64,000 nt of DNA from Arthrobacter sp. SLBN-100 (lineage in GTDB: Bacteria; Actinomycetota; Actinomycetes; Actinomycetales; Micrococcaceae), in the NCBI RefSeq assembly GCF_006715305.1, contig NZ_VFMY01000001.1, positions 4,340,001 to 4,404,000 of the forward strand, in the 5' to 3' direction. The position numbers and the translations under genes were made by a program. A model generated the notes under the pieces. It did not search any database and was not told the DNA's origin. It was given only the letters and a program-made list of their open reading frames with translations. How positions within the stretch are numbered: the stretch's first letter is position 1; every line of letters starts with the position of its first letter. This document shows positions 17,163-26,011 of this stretch, in pieces.

Positions 17163-18982
17163 AGCTTGCCGAGCTCGGCTTCGAAATCCCGCAGCACGGC
17201 GTGGCGCTTCACCTTGAGCGACGGCGTGAGGTGACCCGATTCGACCGTAAATTCAGTGTCCAGCACGGCGAACCTGCGGATGGACTCCGCCTTGGACACC
17301 AGCAGGTTCGCCTGGTCCACCGCGTCCTGGACAGCGGCCACCACCTGCCGATCCCCGGCCGCCTCGCGGATGGACAGGGAAGGCAGGCCCCGCTCCGAAC
17401 GCCAGTTCTCCAGGCCCTCGGGATCGAGGGTCACCAGGGCTGAGATAAACGGCTTGCCGTCACCCACGACCACGGCGTGGCCCACGAGCCGGTGTGCGCG
17501 GATTTTCTCCTCGAGCGGTCCTGGCGCCACGTTTTTGCCGCCGGCCGTGACCAGCAGGTCCTTCTTCCGTCCCGTAATGGTGAGGAAGCCCTGCCGGTCC
17601 AGTTCCCCGAGATCGCCGGTGCGGAAGAAACCGTCAACAAAAGCCTCGGCGTTCGCGGCCTGGTTGGCGTGATAACCCCGGAAGACGCCGATCCCCTTCA
17701 CCAGGATCTCCCCGTCTTCGGCCACCCGGATGGTAGTGCCGGGAATCGGAATCCCCACTGATCCCACCCTGGTACGCGTCGGGGTATTCGCCGTGCACGG
17801 GGCCGTCGTTTCTGTCAGGCCGTACCCTTCCAGCACCGGGATCCCGGCGCCACGGAAGAAATGGGCGTCCTCCGGGCTCAGTGGGCTGGCGCCGGAAACG
17901 GTATACCCCACCTGGCCGCCCATGGCCTGGCGAAGCCGTGGGTAGAGCAACCTGTCGAAGATTCCGTGGCGGACCCGGCACAACAAGCCGGGGCCGCTGC
18001 CCTCACCGCGGCTTCGCCTGTCCTCCGCCTTCGAGTACTCAATGGCAGTGGCAGACGCTGCGCTGAACAGCCGGGCTTTGCCCCCTGCTGCAGCCTTGTG
18101 CGCCGCGCTGGCACGTACCTTTTCGAAGATCCGCGGAACCACCAGCAGGAAGGTGGGCCGGAATGAGCCCAGGTCCTCCAGGAGCCCCGCGGCGCCGGGC
18201 GAGTGTCCCAGCGTCGCTCCCGCTGCCAGGCAGACCACCTGCACCGCGCGGGCCAGCACATGGGCGAGCGGCAGGAACATCAACGTCCGGGCCCGCTCCT
18301 GGAGCAGCAGCTCGGGAAGGAAGGCAACGATGTTCTTGGCCACCAGGGCGAAGTTGCCGTGCGTGATTTCGCACCCCTTGGGCTTGCCCGTGGTCCCGGA
18401 GGTGTAGACCAGGGAGGCGACGTCGTCCAGCACCGCCTTGCCCCGGTGCCGTTCCAGCTCCGCATCCGTAACGCCCATCCCCGCGGCGGCAAGGCTTGCG
18501 AGATTGGGGGCGTCGCCCTCGAAATCCATCCGGACCACGTTGACCAGGCGGTCCCGCAGCAGGGGCGAGCCGGCCAGGACAGCCGTTACAAGCCCCGCCT
18601 TGTCTCGGTCCTGGGCGAACACGCGCCGGACGCCGGCGTCGTGGAGGATCCACTCCACCTGGCTGGCGGAGGACGTTTCGTAGATGGGAACGGTCACGCC
18701 GCCGGCAAACCAGATGGCGAAATCCACCAGCGTCCACTCATAGGATGTGGCCGACATAACGGCCACGGTGTCACCAGGCTCGAGTCCGCCGGCAATGAGG
18801 CCCTTGGCGAGGGCGCTGACATCCTGCAGGAATTTCTGCGCCGGCACGTCCACCCAGCCGTTGGGCCCCTTGCGCCGGTACAGGGCATGGGCAGGATTGG
18901 CCGCCTGCTGTTCCAGCAACAGGTCGGTGACGTTGCTGGCAGCGTCAACCTCAACCAGCAGTTCCGTGCTCGCTTCTCTCAC
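17153..18982 (-). CDS. AMP-dependent long-chain acyl-CoA synthetase (FadD15-like)
   Basis: 609 residues. Activates fatty acids via an acyl-adenylate to acyl-CoA in the cytoplasm. The P-loop LVYTSGTTGKPKG lies near residue 178, followed by the adenylation motifs YGLTETTAP near 370 and FFRTGDLGELDRQGFLTITGRKKDLLVTAGGKNVAP near 440, with the hinge Asp and conserved Lys. The order and length fit FadD15-type ligases. The GTG at 18982 (REASTELLVEV) is chosen because GGAGA precedes it by seven bases and family homology begins there. The stop overlaps the TIGR01906 gene by ten bases. Confidence 0.9.
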   Translation of the reverse strand: MREASTELLVEVDAASNVTDLLLEQQAANPAHALYRRKGPNGWVDVPAQKFLQDVSALAKGLIAGGLEPGDTVAVMSATSYEWTLVDFAIWFAGGVTVPIYETSSASQVEWILHDAGVRRVFAQDRDKAGLVTAVLAGSPLLRDRLVNVVRMDFEGDAPNLASLAAAGMGVTDAELERHRGKAVLDDVASLVYTSGTTGKPKGCEITHGNFALVAKNIVAFLPELLLQERARTLMFLPLAHVLARAVQVVCLAAGATLGHSPGAAGLLEDLGSFRPTFLLVVPRIFEKVRASAAHKAAAGGKARLFSAASATAIEYSKAEDRRSRGEGSGPGLLCRVRHGIFDRLLYPRLRQAMGGQVGYTVSGASPLSPEDAHFFRGAGIPVLEGYGLTETTAPCTANTPTRTRVGSVGIPIPGTTIRVAEDGEILVKGIGVFRGYHANQAANAEAFVDGFFRTGDLGELDRQGFLTITGRKKDLLVTAGGKNVAPGPLEEKIRAHRLVGHAVVVGDGKPFISALVTLDPEGLENWRSERGLPSLSIREAAGDRQVVAAVQDAVDQANLLVSKAESIRRFAVLDTEFTVESGHLTPSLKVKRHAVLRDFEAELGKLYA

Positions 18983-19052
18983 AGCAGGTCTCCGTTCCGC
19001 TGCCACGGACGCGGGCAGCGGTTCCTTCTTGGGGGTCTTCTGACATCCTGCC

Positions 19053-20780
19053 CTAGATCCAAGACGGCATCCACATGCGAAGCCTCCACTCCTGGTACGG
19101 GACGATCTCGCCGGCCCAGACCGGATAGAAGAAGGCCGACAACAGCATTGCCGCCGCGACAAACACGACCAGCAGGTACAGCCCGGACCGGCGGCGCCAC
19201 GGCGGATCCGTCGTTTTCCCCAGGACCAGCCCCAGGCAGTAGACCAGCGCCAACAGCAGGAACGGCTCGAAGGACACCGCGTAGAAGTAGAACATGGTCC
19301 GTTCGGGGTACATGAACCAGGGCAGGTATCCCGCGGCCATGCCGGCCAGCACGGCCCCGGCCCGCCAGTCCCGGCGTCCAGCCCACCAGAACAGGAGCAC
19401 CACCAGCGAAATGGCGCCGGCCCACCAGATCAACGGATTCCCTACGGACAGGATGGCGGACGTACACCGGTCAAAGTCGCAGCCCGGGGTGCCGCGCTCG
19501 GGGGATTCATAGAAGAACGACGTCGGCCGGCCCATCACCAGCCAGCTCCAGGCACTGGCCTCGTAGGGGTGTTCCGAACCCAGGCCCTGATGGAAGTTGT
19601 ACGCCTCCAGGTGGTAGTGCGCGAGGGACCGGACCGAATCCGGCAGCCATCCCCATTCCGCGGAAGGATTGCTTTGCGCCCAGCGGCGGAAGTAGGCGTC
19701 CTCCGAACGGAACCAGCCCGTCCAGCTTGCGGCGTAGACCACCGCGGCAACCGGAACCAGGCCGAGGAACGCCGGAACACCGTCCTTGATGACGCCGCCG
19801 CTGATCCAGCCGCCGATGCCCGCAACCCGGCGTGCGCTGAGGTCCCACAACACGGTAAGGACGCCAAATCCGGCCAGGAAGAACAGCCCGGACCACTTGG
19901 TTCCCACGGCGAGCCCCAGGCAGACGCCCGCCGCGATCCGCCACCAGCGGATCCCCAGCCAAGGCCCGGACAGGAGCTGCGCTTGAGCAGGAAGTCCCCC
20001 GCTCGCGTCCGCTGCCTTGGCAAGCCGAGCGGCCAGCCGCCGTCGTCCGTCATCCCGGTCCAGCAGCAGGGCGCCGAACGCCGCGAGGACCCAGAACATC
20101 AGGAAGATGTCCAGCAGCGACGTCCGGGACATCACCAGGTGGTGGCCGTCCACGGCCAGCAGGAGGCCGGCGGCTCCCGCCAGTGGCAGGGACCCGAAGA
20201 GCTTCAGCGCGATGAGCGACAGGAGCAGGATGGACAGGGTGCCCGCCAGGGCCGCCGAGAAGCGCCAGCCGAAGGAATTGTCCGCGCCGAAGATCCCCAT
20301 GCCGGCGGCTATCATCCACTTTCCCACCGGGGGATGGACCACATATTCGGGGGTGCCCAGGAGCACGCCGGGGTTGCCGGCGTTGAAGGAATCGTTGGCT
20401 TTGTCCGGCCAGGCCCGTTCGTAACCGCTCAGCAGGAACGAGTAGGCATCCTTGACGTAGTAGGTCTCATCGAAAACCAGCTTGTGCGGGGTCTCCAGCC
20501 GGACGAACCGGAGGGCTCCGCCCGCCACGGCCGTCAGGACGGGAACCAGCAGGAACCACAGCCGCAGCGACGGCGGGTAATCCCGCCATTGCTGCCGATG
20601 GCCCAGAAGCCGGGCCCGCAGGGATTCAGCAGTAAAAGCTTCGGCCGGCCGGCTGATCCACGGCCTGGCCGGTACGGTCCCGGGCTGGCCTCCGGATCCC
20701 GGCGAGCTTCTGCTGGACGCCGCAGGTGTGGCGTGTCCGGCCCCGGCTGGCCGCGTCGAGGTCTGCGTCACGAGCCCCAT
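19053..20780 (-). CDS. pmt: Polyprenyl-phosphate-mannose-dependent protein O-mannosyltransferase (Pmt)
   Basis: 575 residues. Transfers mannose from polyprenyl-phosphomannose to secreted proteins at the outer face of the membrane. The N-terminal transmembrane helix is followed by the GT39 acidic motif FDETYYVKDAY near residue 95, and VHPPVGKWMIAAGMGIFG near 140, which are diagnostic. About ten further hydrophobic segments follow, and a C-terminus ending RMWMPSWI. The ATG at 20780 has AAAAGG just upstream; longer open frame upstream only covers the divergent rsmI gene. The pmt-rsmI divergent pair matches Rv1002c-Rv1003. Confidence 0.93.
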   Translation of the reverse strand: MGLVTQTSTRPAGAGHATPAASSRSSPGSGGQPGTVPARPWISRPAEAFTAESLRARLLGHRQQWRDYPPSLRLWFLLVPVLTAVAGGALRFVRLETPHKLVFDETYYVKDAYSFLLSGYERAWPDKANDSFNAGNPGVLLGTPEYVVHPPVGKWMIAAGMGIFGADNSFGWRFSAALAGTLSILLLSLIALKLFGSLPLAGAAGLLLAVDGHHLVMSRTSLLDIFLMFWVLAAFGALLLDRDDGRRRLAARLAKAADASGGLPAQAQLLSGPWLGIRWWRIAAGVCLGLAVGTKWSGLFFLAGFGVLTVLWDLSARRVAGIGGWISGGVIKDGVPAFLGLVPVAAVVYAASWTGWFRSEDAYFRRWAQSNPSAEWGWLPDSVRSLAHYHLEAYNFHQGLGSEHPYEASAWSWLVMGRPTSFFYESPERGTPGCDFDRCTSAILSVGNPLIWWAGAISLVVLLFWWAGRRDWRAGAVLAGMAAGYLPWFMYPERTMFYFYAVSFEPFLLLALVYCLGLVLGKTTDPPWRRRSGLYLLVVFVAAAMLLSAFFYPVWAGEIVPYQEWRLRMWMPSWI

Positions 20781-20813
20781 GCTACCTTTTGCGGCTGGCG
20801 GCGCCCGCAGCAG

Positions 20814-20819
20814 TAGGCT
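20814..20819 (+). promoter_or_regulatory. Leaderless -10 box of rsmI
   Basis: TAGGCT followed by exactly six bases and the GTG at 20826. No ribosome binding site. Confidence 0.6.
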
Positions 20820-20825
20820 GGTGGC

Positions 20826-21764
20826 GTGGACCCTAACCCCAGCCTCCTCCCTGATTCCGGCACTGCAACCCCCAACGAGGCCGGTGGAGAACCTGCGGTG
20901 GATGCCGGAGCGGTGGCGGCACCAGGGCAGGGGCCCGGACGGATCGTGCTGGCCGCCACGCCGATCGGCAACACCGGCGATGCCTCGGCCCGCCTGGTGG
21001 AACTGCTGGGGACGGCGGACATTGTTGCCGCTGAGGACACACGCCGGCTGCACCGCCTGGTGCAGAGCCTGGGGGTCACGGTGGCCGGCCGGGTCATCAG
21101 CTATCACGAGCACAACGAGGCAGCCAGGACAGCTGAGCTCCTCGATCAGGTCAGGGCGGGTAAGACCCTTGTGATGGTCACCGACGCGGGAATGCCCGCA
21201 GTCTCCGATCCCGGCTTTCGGCTGGTGGAAGGCGCTGTGGCCGCCGGCCTGACCGTCACTGCCGTCCCTGGGCCATCGGCAGTCCTGACGGCCCTGGCGC
21301 TGTCCGGCCTGCCCACCGACCGCTTCTGCTTCGAAGGATTCCTGCCGCGGAAGGCCGGTGAAAGGGCCTCGCGCCTCGCGGACCTTGCCGGAGAGCGGCG
21401 GACCATGGTGTTCTTCGAGGCACCGCACCGGCTCGAAGCGATGCTGCGGGCCCTGCGGGAACGGTTCGGCCCCGACCGCCGTATTGCCGTGTGCCGCGAA
21501 CTGACCAAGACCTACGAAGAAGTGGTTCGCGGATCCCTGGGCGAACTCCTGCAGTGGGCTGAGGGCACCGAGGTGCGTGGTGAGATCGCCGTTGTCCTGG
21601 CGGGCGCACCCGAGCAGGCCGCCGGGTCGCCGGAGGACCACGTGGCCGCCGTCAACGAACTCATGGCGCAAGGCATCCGCCTCAAGGAAGCTGTGGCCGC
21701 CGTCGCGGAAGACGTCCGCGTGAGCAAACGGGAGCTCTATTCAGCGGTTTTGGCTGCCCGCTGA
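20826..21764 (+). CDS. rsmI: 16S rRNA (cytidine(1402)-2'-O)-methyltransferase RsmI
   Basis: 312 residues. Methylates the 2'-OH of C1402 in the decoding centre using SAM. The tetrapyrrole-methylase fold begins at about residue 38 with IVLAATPIGNTGDAS, then AAEDTRR, SYHEHNEA and VTDAGMPAVSDPGFRLV, all signature RsmI motifs, followed by GFLPRK and ELTKTYEEVVRG. The N-terminal 35 residues are a nonconserved extension, so an internal start cannot be excluded. The GTG at 20826 fits the leaderless promoter exactly. A strong terminator follows. Confidence 0.96.
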   Translation: MDPNPSLLPDSGTATPNEAGGEPAVDAGAVAAPGQGPGRIVLAATPIGNTGDASARLVELLGTADIVAAEDTRRLHRLVQSLGVTVAGRVISYHEHNEAARTAELLDQVRAGKTLVMVTDAGMPAVSDPGFRLVEGAVAAGLTVTAVPGPSAVLTALALSGLPTDRFCFEGFLPRKAGERASRLADLAGERRTMVFFEAPHRLEAMLRALRERFGPDRRIAVCRELTKTYEEVVRGSLGELLQWAEGTEVRGEIAVVLAGAPEQAAGSPEDHVAAVNELMAQGIRLKEAVAAVAEDVRVSKRELYSAVLAAR

Positions 21765-21779
21765 GCACGCTGGCGCTCT

Positions 21780-21820
21780 ACAGGAAAGGGCTGTGCAGGT
21801 GCACAGCCCTTTCCTGTTTC
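21780..21820 (+). terminator. Rho-independent terminator of rsmI
   Basis: An exceptionally long perfect inverted repeat: 21781-21797 pairs with 21800-21816 (17 bp, GC-rich), ending in a short T run. Confidence 0.93.
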
Positions 21821-21948
21821 GGTAGTGCGTAAAGGCGTAGACCGGGTGCCGGCCCGGCAGTAGTCTGGCAACAACCAGCCCGTACCACTGCGGCCGTCCC
21901 GGCCGCCTGCCGGCGGGCTGCAATAACCCTACTGACGAGGGAGTCATC

Positions 21949-23451
21949 GTGACTGTCACTGCACAGCCGGCCGTTTCCGCAGAACGCGAAAGCGCCCTTT
22001 TGGCCTCTGTTCCCACCGGCCTGCTTATCAACGGTGAGTGGCGGAGCGCCGCCTCAGGCAAGACGTTCGACGTCGAGGACCCGGCTACGGGGAAGGTGCT
22101 GTTGAGCATTGCCGACGCCGGCCCGGAGGATGGTGCCGCCGCCTTGGACGCGGCCGCGGCGGCGCAGGAGTCCTGGGTGAAAGTCCCGCCGCGGGAGCGC
22201 GGCGAGATCCTGCGCCGCGCCTTTGACCTGGTCACCGAGCGGGCCGAGGACTTCGCGCTGCTGATGACCATGGAAATGGGCAAGCCGTTGGCGGAAGCCC
22301 GGGGCGAGGTCACCTACGGCGCCGAGTTCCTGCGCTGGTTCTCCGAAGAAGCTGTCCGCGCCTTCGGCCGCTACTCCGTTTCCCCGGACGGCAAGTCCCG
22401 GCTGCTGGTGACCAAAAAGCCGGTGGGCCCCTGCCTGCTGATCACCCCGTGGAACTTCCCGCTGGCCATGGCCACCCGCAAGATCGCCCCGGCCGTCGCC
22501 GCCGGCTGCACCATGGTGCTGAAGTCCGCGAACCTCACACCGCTGACATCCCAGCTGTTCGCCGCCGTCATGATGGAAGCCGGCCTGCCTGCAGGTGTCC
22601 TGAATGTCATCCCCACGTCAACGGCAGGTGCCACGACCGGGCCGCTGATCAAGGACTCCCGGCTGCGCAAGCTCTCCTTCACCGGCTCCACTGAGGTGGG
22701 CCGGCGCCTGCTCGCCGACGCCTCCGAAACGGTGCTGCGCACCTCCATGGAGCTCGGCGGCAACGCCCCGTTCCTCGTCTTCGAGGACGCCGATCTCGAC
22801 GCCGCAGTCACCGGCGCCATGCTCGCCAAGCTGCGCAACATGGGCGAGGCCTGCACCGCGGCCAACCGGTTCATTGTCCATGAATCCGTCGCCGCTGAGT
22901 TCGCGGAAAAGTTCGCCGCGAAGATGAGGGAAATGACCACCGCCCGGGGCACCGAGCCGGAGTCCAAGGTGGGCCCGCTGATCGATGCCAAGAGCCGGGA
23001 CAAGGTCCACGAACTGGTGTCCGACGCCGTCGCCTCCGGCGCCAAGGCCGTCCTGGGCGGCGGGCCGGTGGAGGGCCCCGGCTACTTCTACCAGCCCACC
23101 ATCCTCTCCGGCGTCACCGAAGGCACCCGCATCCTCTCCGAGGAGATCTTCGGCCCCGTAGCCCCGATCACCACCTTCAGCAGTGAAGACGACGCTGTGC
23201 GCCTGGCCAACAACACCGAATACGGCCTCGTCGCCTACGTCTTCACCAAGGACCTGAACCGCGGCATCCGGATGGGTGAACGGCTGGAGACCGGCATGCT
23301 GGGCCTGAACGCCGGCGTTATCTCCAACGCCGCCGCACCCTTCGGCGGCGTCAAGCAGTCCGGCCTGGGCCGCGAAGGCGGCCTGGAAGGCATTGAAGAA
23401 TACCTCTACACCCAGTACATCGGCATCGCCGATCCCTACGCCGGCCAGTAG
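21949..23451 (+). CDS. gabD: NAD(P)-dependent succinate-semialdehyde dehydrogenase
   Basis: 500 residues. Aldehyde dehydrogenase superfamily, oxidising succinate semialdehyde to succinate (GABA shunt). Seen are the coenzyme region TPWNFPLAMATRKIAPAVAAGC, FTGSTEVGR, the general-base glutamate in MELGGNAP (near 268) and the nucleophile in NMGEACTAANRF (Cys near 302), with the C-terminal GGVKQSGLGREGGLEGIEEYL. SSADH specificity is inferred from the overall sequence; related semialdehydes are possible substrates. A TAGTCT -10 box at 21861-21866 and GAGGGAG before the GTG start support this reading. Confidence 0.9.
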   Translation: MTVTAQPAVSAERESALLASVPTGLLINGEWRSAASGKTFDVEDPATGKVLLSIADAGPEDGAAALDAAAAAQESWVKVPPRERGEILRRAFDLVTERAEDFALLMTMEMGKPLAEARGEVTYGAEFLRWFSEEAVRAFGRYSVSPDGKSRLLVTKKPVGPCLLITPWNFPLAMATRKIAPAVAAGCTMVLKSANLTPLTSQLFAAVMMEAGLPAGVLNVIPTSTAGATTGPLIKDSRLRKLSFTGSTEVGRRLLADASETVLRTSMELGGNAPFLVFEDADLDAAVTGAMLAKLRNMGEACTAANRFIVHESVAAEFAEKFAAKMREMTTARGTEPESKVGPLIDAKSRDKVHELVSDAVASGAKAVLGGGPVEGPGYFYQPTILSGVTEGTRILSEEIFGPVAPITTFSSEDDAVRLANNTEYGLVAYVFTKDLNRGIRMGERLETGMLGLNAGVISNAAAPFGGVKQSGLGREGGLEGIEEYLYTQYIGIADPYAGQ

Positions 23452-23515
23452 TGTCCCCTGGCCGAAAGCCGCCGCCTGCCCTGGAGCGGGAACGCCTGGA
23501 TCCGGAACGCCTGTA

Positions 23516-26011
23516 TCAGGAATGTCCGGACCAGCGCGCTGACCAGGTGCGCGCGGCGGCTTTCGCGGCTTTGCCCGCCGCTGCTCCGGCAGCCCCGAAC
23601 ACAATCCTGAAGGGTGTTGCGAGCAGGCGCCCCAGCCGTCCAATAACGGACGGCGGCAGCCAGACGGCGTGCAGCCGCCGCAGGGTGGGGGCGTTGCCCC
23701 GGAACGTTGTCTCAAGAGCGTCGAGGCGGGTGCCGGCCAACCCATTGGGCCGGGACGCGTTCAGCGCGGTTCCGGCCTGGCCCGGTTCAGGCACCCCCTC
23801 CACTATTGGCGGGCCGTATTTTTCGCGTTCGAAGTCTGCAGTCAATGCAGCCACGGCCTGGTGGGCGGCCTCGTCCATTCCGCCCGGTTCCCCCAGCAAA
23901 GCTGAGCTGCGGAGCCGGGCCGAGTAGGCCCGCGGGGTCTCGCTCGGCTGCGGCGGCAGGCCATAGTCGGTCCCCAGGTCCACCATTTCGCTCCATGCCA
24001 GCGGCACGGCAGCGGCCGGATCAGCCCTGAGCCGCCGTGCCCGGATGCCTGCCCTGGCCAGCCGGGGGGACGCGGCGAGCAGCGCGGCCCCCAGGAGCGC
24101 TCCGGTACCGAGCAGCCATGGCAGGAGCTGGTTTCCGGTGTCCGTGCTTCCGCCCGCACCCGGCACGGGAAGCGGGGCGGTGCTGGGTGCCGGAGCGGGA
24201 GCCGGTGTGGCGTCCGGGACGAGGTCGTCGTTGTTTTCCGGTGAGCCCGGGGCCGAAGTACCGGAGCTTTCGGTAGCGTAGTCGGGCACCACGCCACGGG
24301 ATGGCGTCGGCTCGAACGGGACCCACCCCAGGCCCTCGAAGTAGAGCTCCGGCCAAGCGTGGGCATCCCGGGCATCCACTTCAAATTCGGGCAGTGCGCC
24401 TTGGCCGGCCACGGATACTGTGGCACCAGTCAGCCTGCCTGGGGCGTATCCCACCGCGATCCGGCTGGGGATCCCTTCGAGCCTGGCCATCACCGCCATG
24501 GCGGAGGCGTAGTGGATGCAGTACCCGCTCTTCTGCTCCAGGAAGTCGGCAAGGACCGAGAGCCCGTTTCCGTCGTAACCGCCCTGCACGGGGGACTGCA
24601 GCGAGTACGTGAATTGCGCGGACCGCAAGTACTTCTGGATAGCCATCGCCTTGTCATAGGGCGTGGAGCCTGAACCGGCCACGGTGTCGGCAACGTTCCG
24701 GACGATGTCCGGAACGTTGCCCGGAACCCGGGTGAAGTCGTCCGCGATGCCCTGCACGGGCGCGGAAGACCTGGCCAGCAGTCCCGCCGTCAGCTTCGGA
24801 ACGGTGGTGGTGACAAGGTACTCCTGGCGGCGTGAGGTGGTGTCGGTCCCCTTGATGCTCAACGTGGCAGGGTCCCAGGTCCACCGGCCCTCCAATCCCC
24901 GCACGGATTCGGGGGCGTACGGAACCGGCAGGTAAGGGCTGGTGAAGGTTCCGGTATCTATTGCGGTGACCAGTTGCTGCTCTTCGGCCACCGCATAGCC
25001 CGGGTCGATCCGGTTGCCCAGCGGGCGCCGGGAGGCGTTGCGGTCATCGGGGCCCCAGGAGTCGCCGTCGAAATTGTCCACGGTGACAGAGCGCAGGTAC
25101 AGCGGCGCAGGGGAGTTGGTGGCATAGCTGATGCGGCCGCTCCCGGCAGGGGTGCGCAGGCTGTTGCCCAGCGTGATCATGGGATTCAAGCCGGTGGAAG
25201 TGCCCCATGGATTGATGCGCGAGCCTTGCGGAAAGGTGCCCTGGTCGAATCCGGGGACGGCCAGCGGCAGCACCACGGCCGCGGCCACCGCCACAGCTCC
25301 GGTCAGGACTGCCCTCCGCCCTTGGCCGGGGCTGCGCGCCGAATCCGCCGGTGTCCGCGCGTCCGGGACATACCACTGGCTGCACGCCAGGATCATCAGG
25401 TACCCGGTAACAGCGGCAGCGAATCCCCAAAAGCCCACGCTCTGCGGCTTGATCATCGCCGGCACCACCAGGATGGCCAGCAGCCCCACTCCGGTGGCGG
25501 CAGGCATGCCGAGCGGTACGGCCAGCGCGTCCACCAGGATCACGGCAAGGCCCAGGACTGCGCAGATCACCATCACGATGCCTACGTTGGGCGCCACGGG
25601 GGCGGTTTCGGAGAGCACCGTTTCGCTGGCGCGGCGGATCAGCCGGTCGAGCTCCGCCAGGCTGGCCCCGGTGGGAACGATGCCCGCGAAACTGGTGCTG
25701 CGGAAGAACGTCAGCGTCAGGATGGCGCCCAGGGAAAGGAATCCGCCGGCAGTCACCAGCAGCGGCTGCGCCCTGACCGATCGCAAGGCAGCGAGGGTGA
25801 GGCTGACCACCAGCACTGTAGTGAAAACCGGCCAGTACCAGGCCCAGCCCCGCAACACTCCGTTCAGCGACAAGGCGGCCCCGGCTATCGAAAAGGCGAT
25901 GGAGCCTGCCATCACCCACGGGTAAGGGCCGACCCGGGTGCGTGCGGCCGGGGTTCCTGCTGGCGGCTGTTGCCGGCCGGTTCCGGGGTTCCTGGCCGGT
26001 GCAATGGTCAT
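23516..26011 (-). CDS. TgpA-like transglutaminase-domain membrane protein
   Basis: 831 residues. Six or so transmembrane segments in the first 270 residues are followed by a large extracytoplasmic region containing a transglutaminase-like domain. Its catalytic Cys is in EQKSGYCIHYASAMAVMAR, and the His and Asp are in DAHAWPELYFEGLGWVPFEPTPSRG. A Pro/Ala-rich linker, another transmembrane helix and a C-terminal cytoplasmic DUF4129-like segment (PSETPRAYSARL) follow. Third gene of the moxR-DUF58-transglutaminase operon, a common actinobacterial set whose substrate is unknown. Its ATG overlaps the DUF58 stop by four bases (ATGA). Confidence 0.9.
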   Translation of the reverse strand: MTIAPARNPGTGRQQPPAGTPAARTRVGPYPWVMAGSIAFSIAGAALSLNGVLRGWAWYWPVFTTVLVVSLTLAALRSVRAQPLLVTAGGFLSLGAILTLTFFRSTSFAGIVPTGASLAELDRLIRRASETVLSETAPVAPNVGIVMVICAVLGLAVILVDALAVPLGMPAATGVGLLAILVVPAMIKPQSVGFWGFAAAVTGYLMILACSQWYVPDARTPADSARSPGQGRRAVLTGAVAVAAAVVLPLAVPGFDQGTFPQGSRINPWGTSTGLNPMITLGNSLRTPAGSGRISYATNSPAPLYLRSVTVDNFDGDSWGPDDRNASRRPLGNRIDPGYAVAEEQQLVTAIDTGTFTSPYLPVPYAPESVRGLEGRWTWDPATLSIKGTDTTSRRQEYLVTTTVPKLTAGLLARSSAPVQGIADDFTRVPGNVPDIVRNVADTVAGSGSTPYDKAMAIQKYLRSAQFTYSLQSPVQGGYDGNGLSVLADFLEQKSGYCIHYASAMAVMARLEGIPSRIAVGYAPGRLTGATVSVAGQGALPEFEVDARDAHAWPELYFEGLGWVPFEPTPSRGVVPDYATESSGTSAPGSPENNDDLVPDATPAPAPAPSTAPLPVPGAGGSTDTGNQLLPWLLGTGALLGAALLAASPRLARAGIRARRLRADPAAAVPLAWSEMVDLGTDYGLPPQPSETPRAYSARLRSSALLGEPGGMDEAAHQAVAALTADFEREKYGPPIVEGVPEPGQAGTALNASRPNGLAGTRLDALETTFRGNAPTLRRLHAVWLPPSVIGRLGRLLATPFRIVFGAAGAAAGKAAKAAARTWSARWSGHS

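Noticed and set aside
20781..21671. Extension of the Pmt frame upstream
   Set aside because: It overlaps the entire rsmI gene on the other strand. The ATG at 20780 has a ribosome binding site and begins the known N-terminus.
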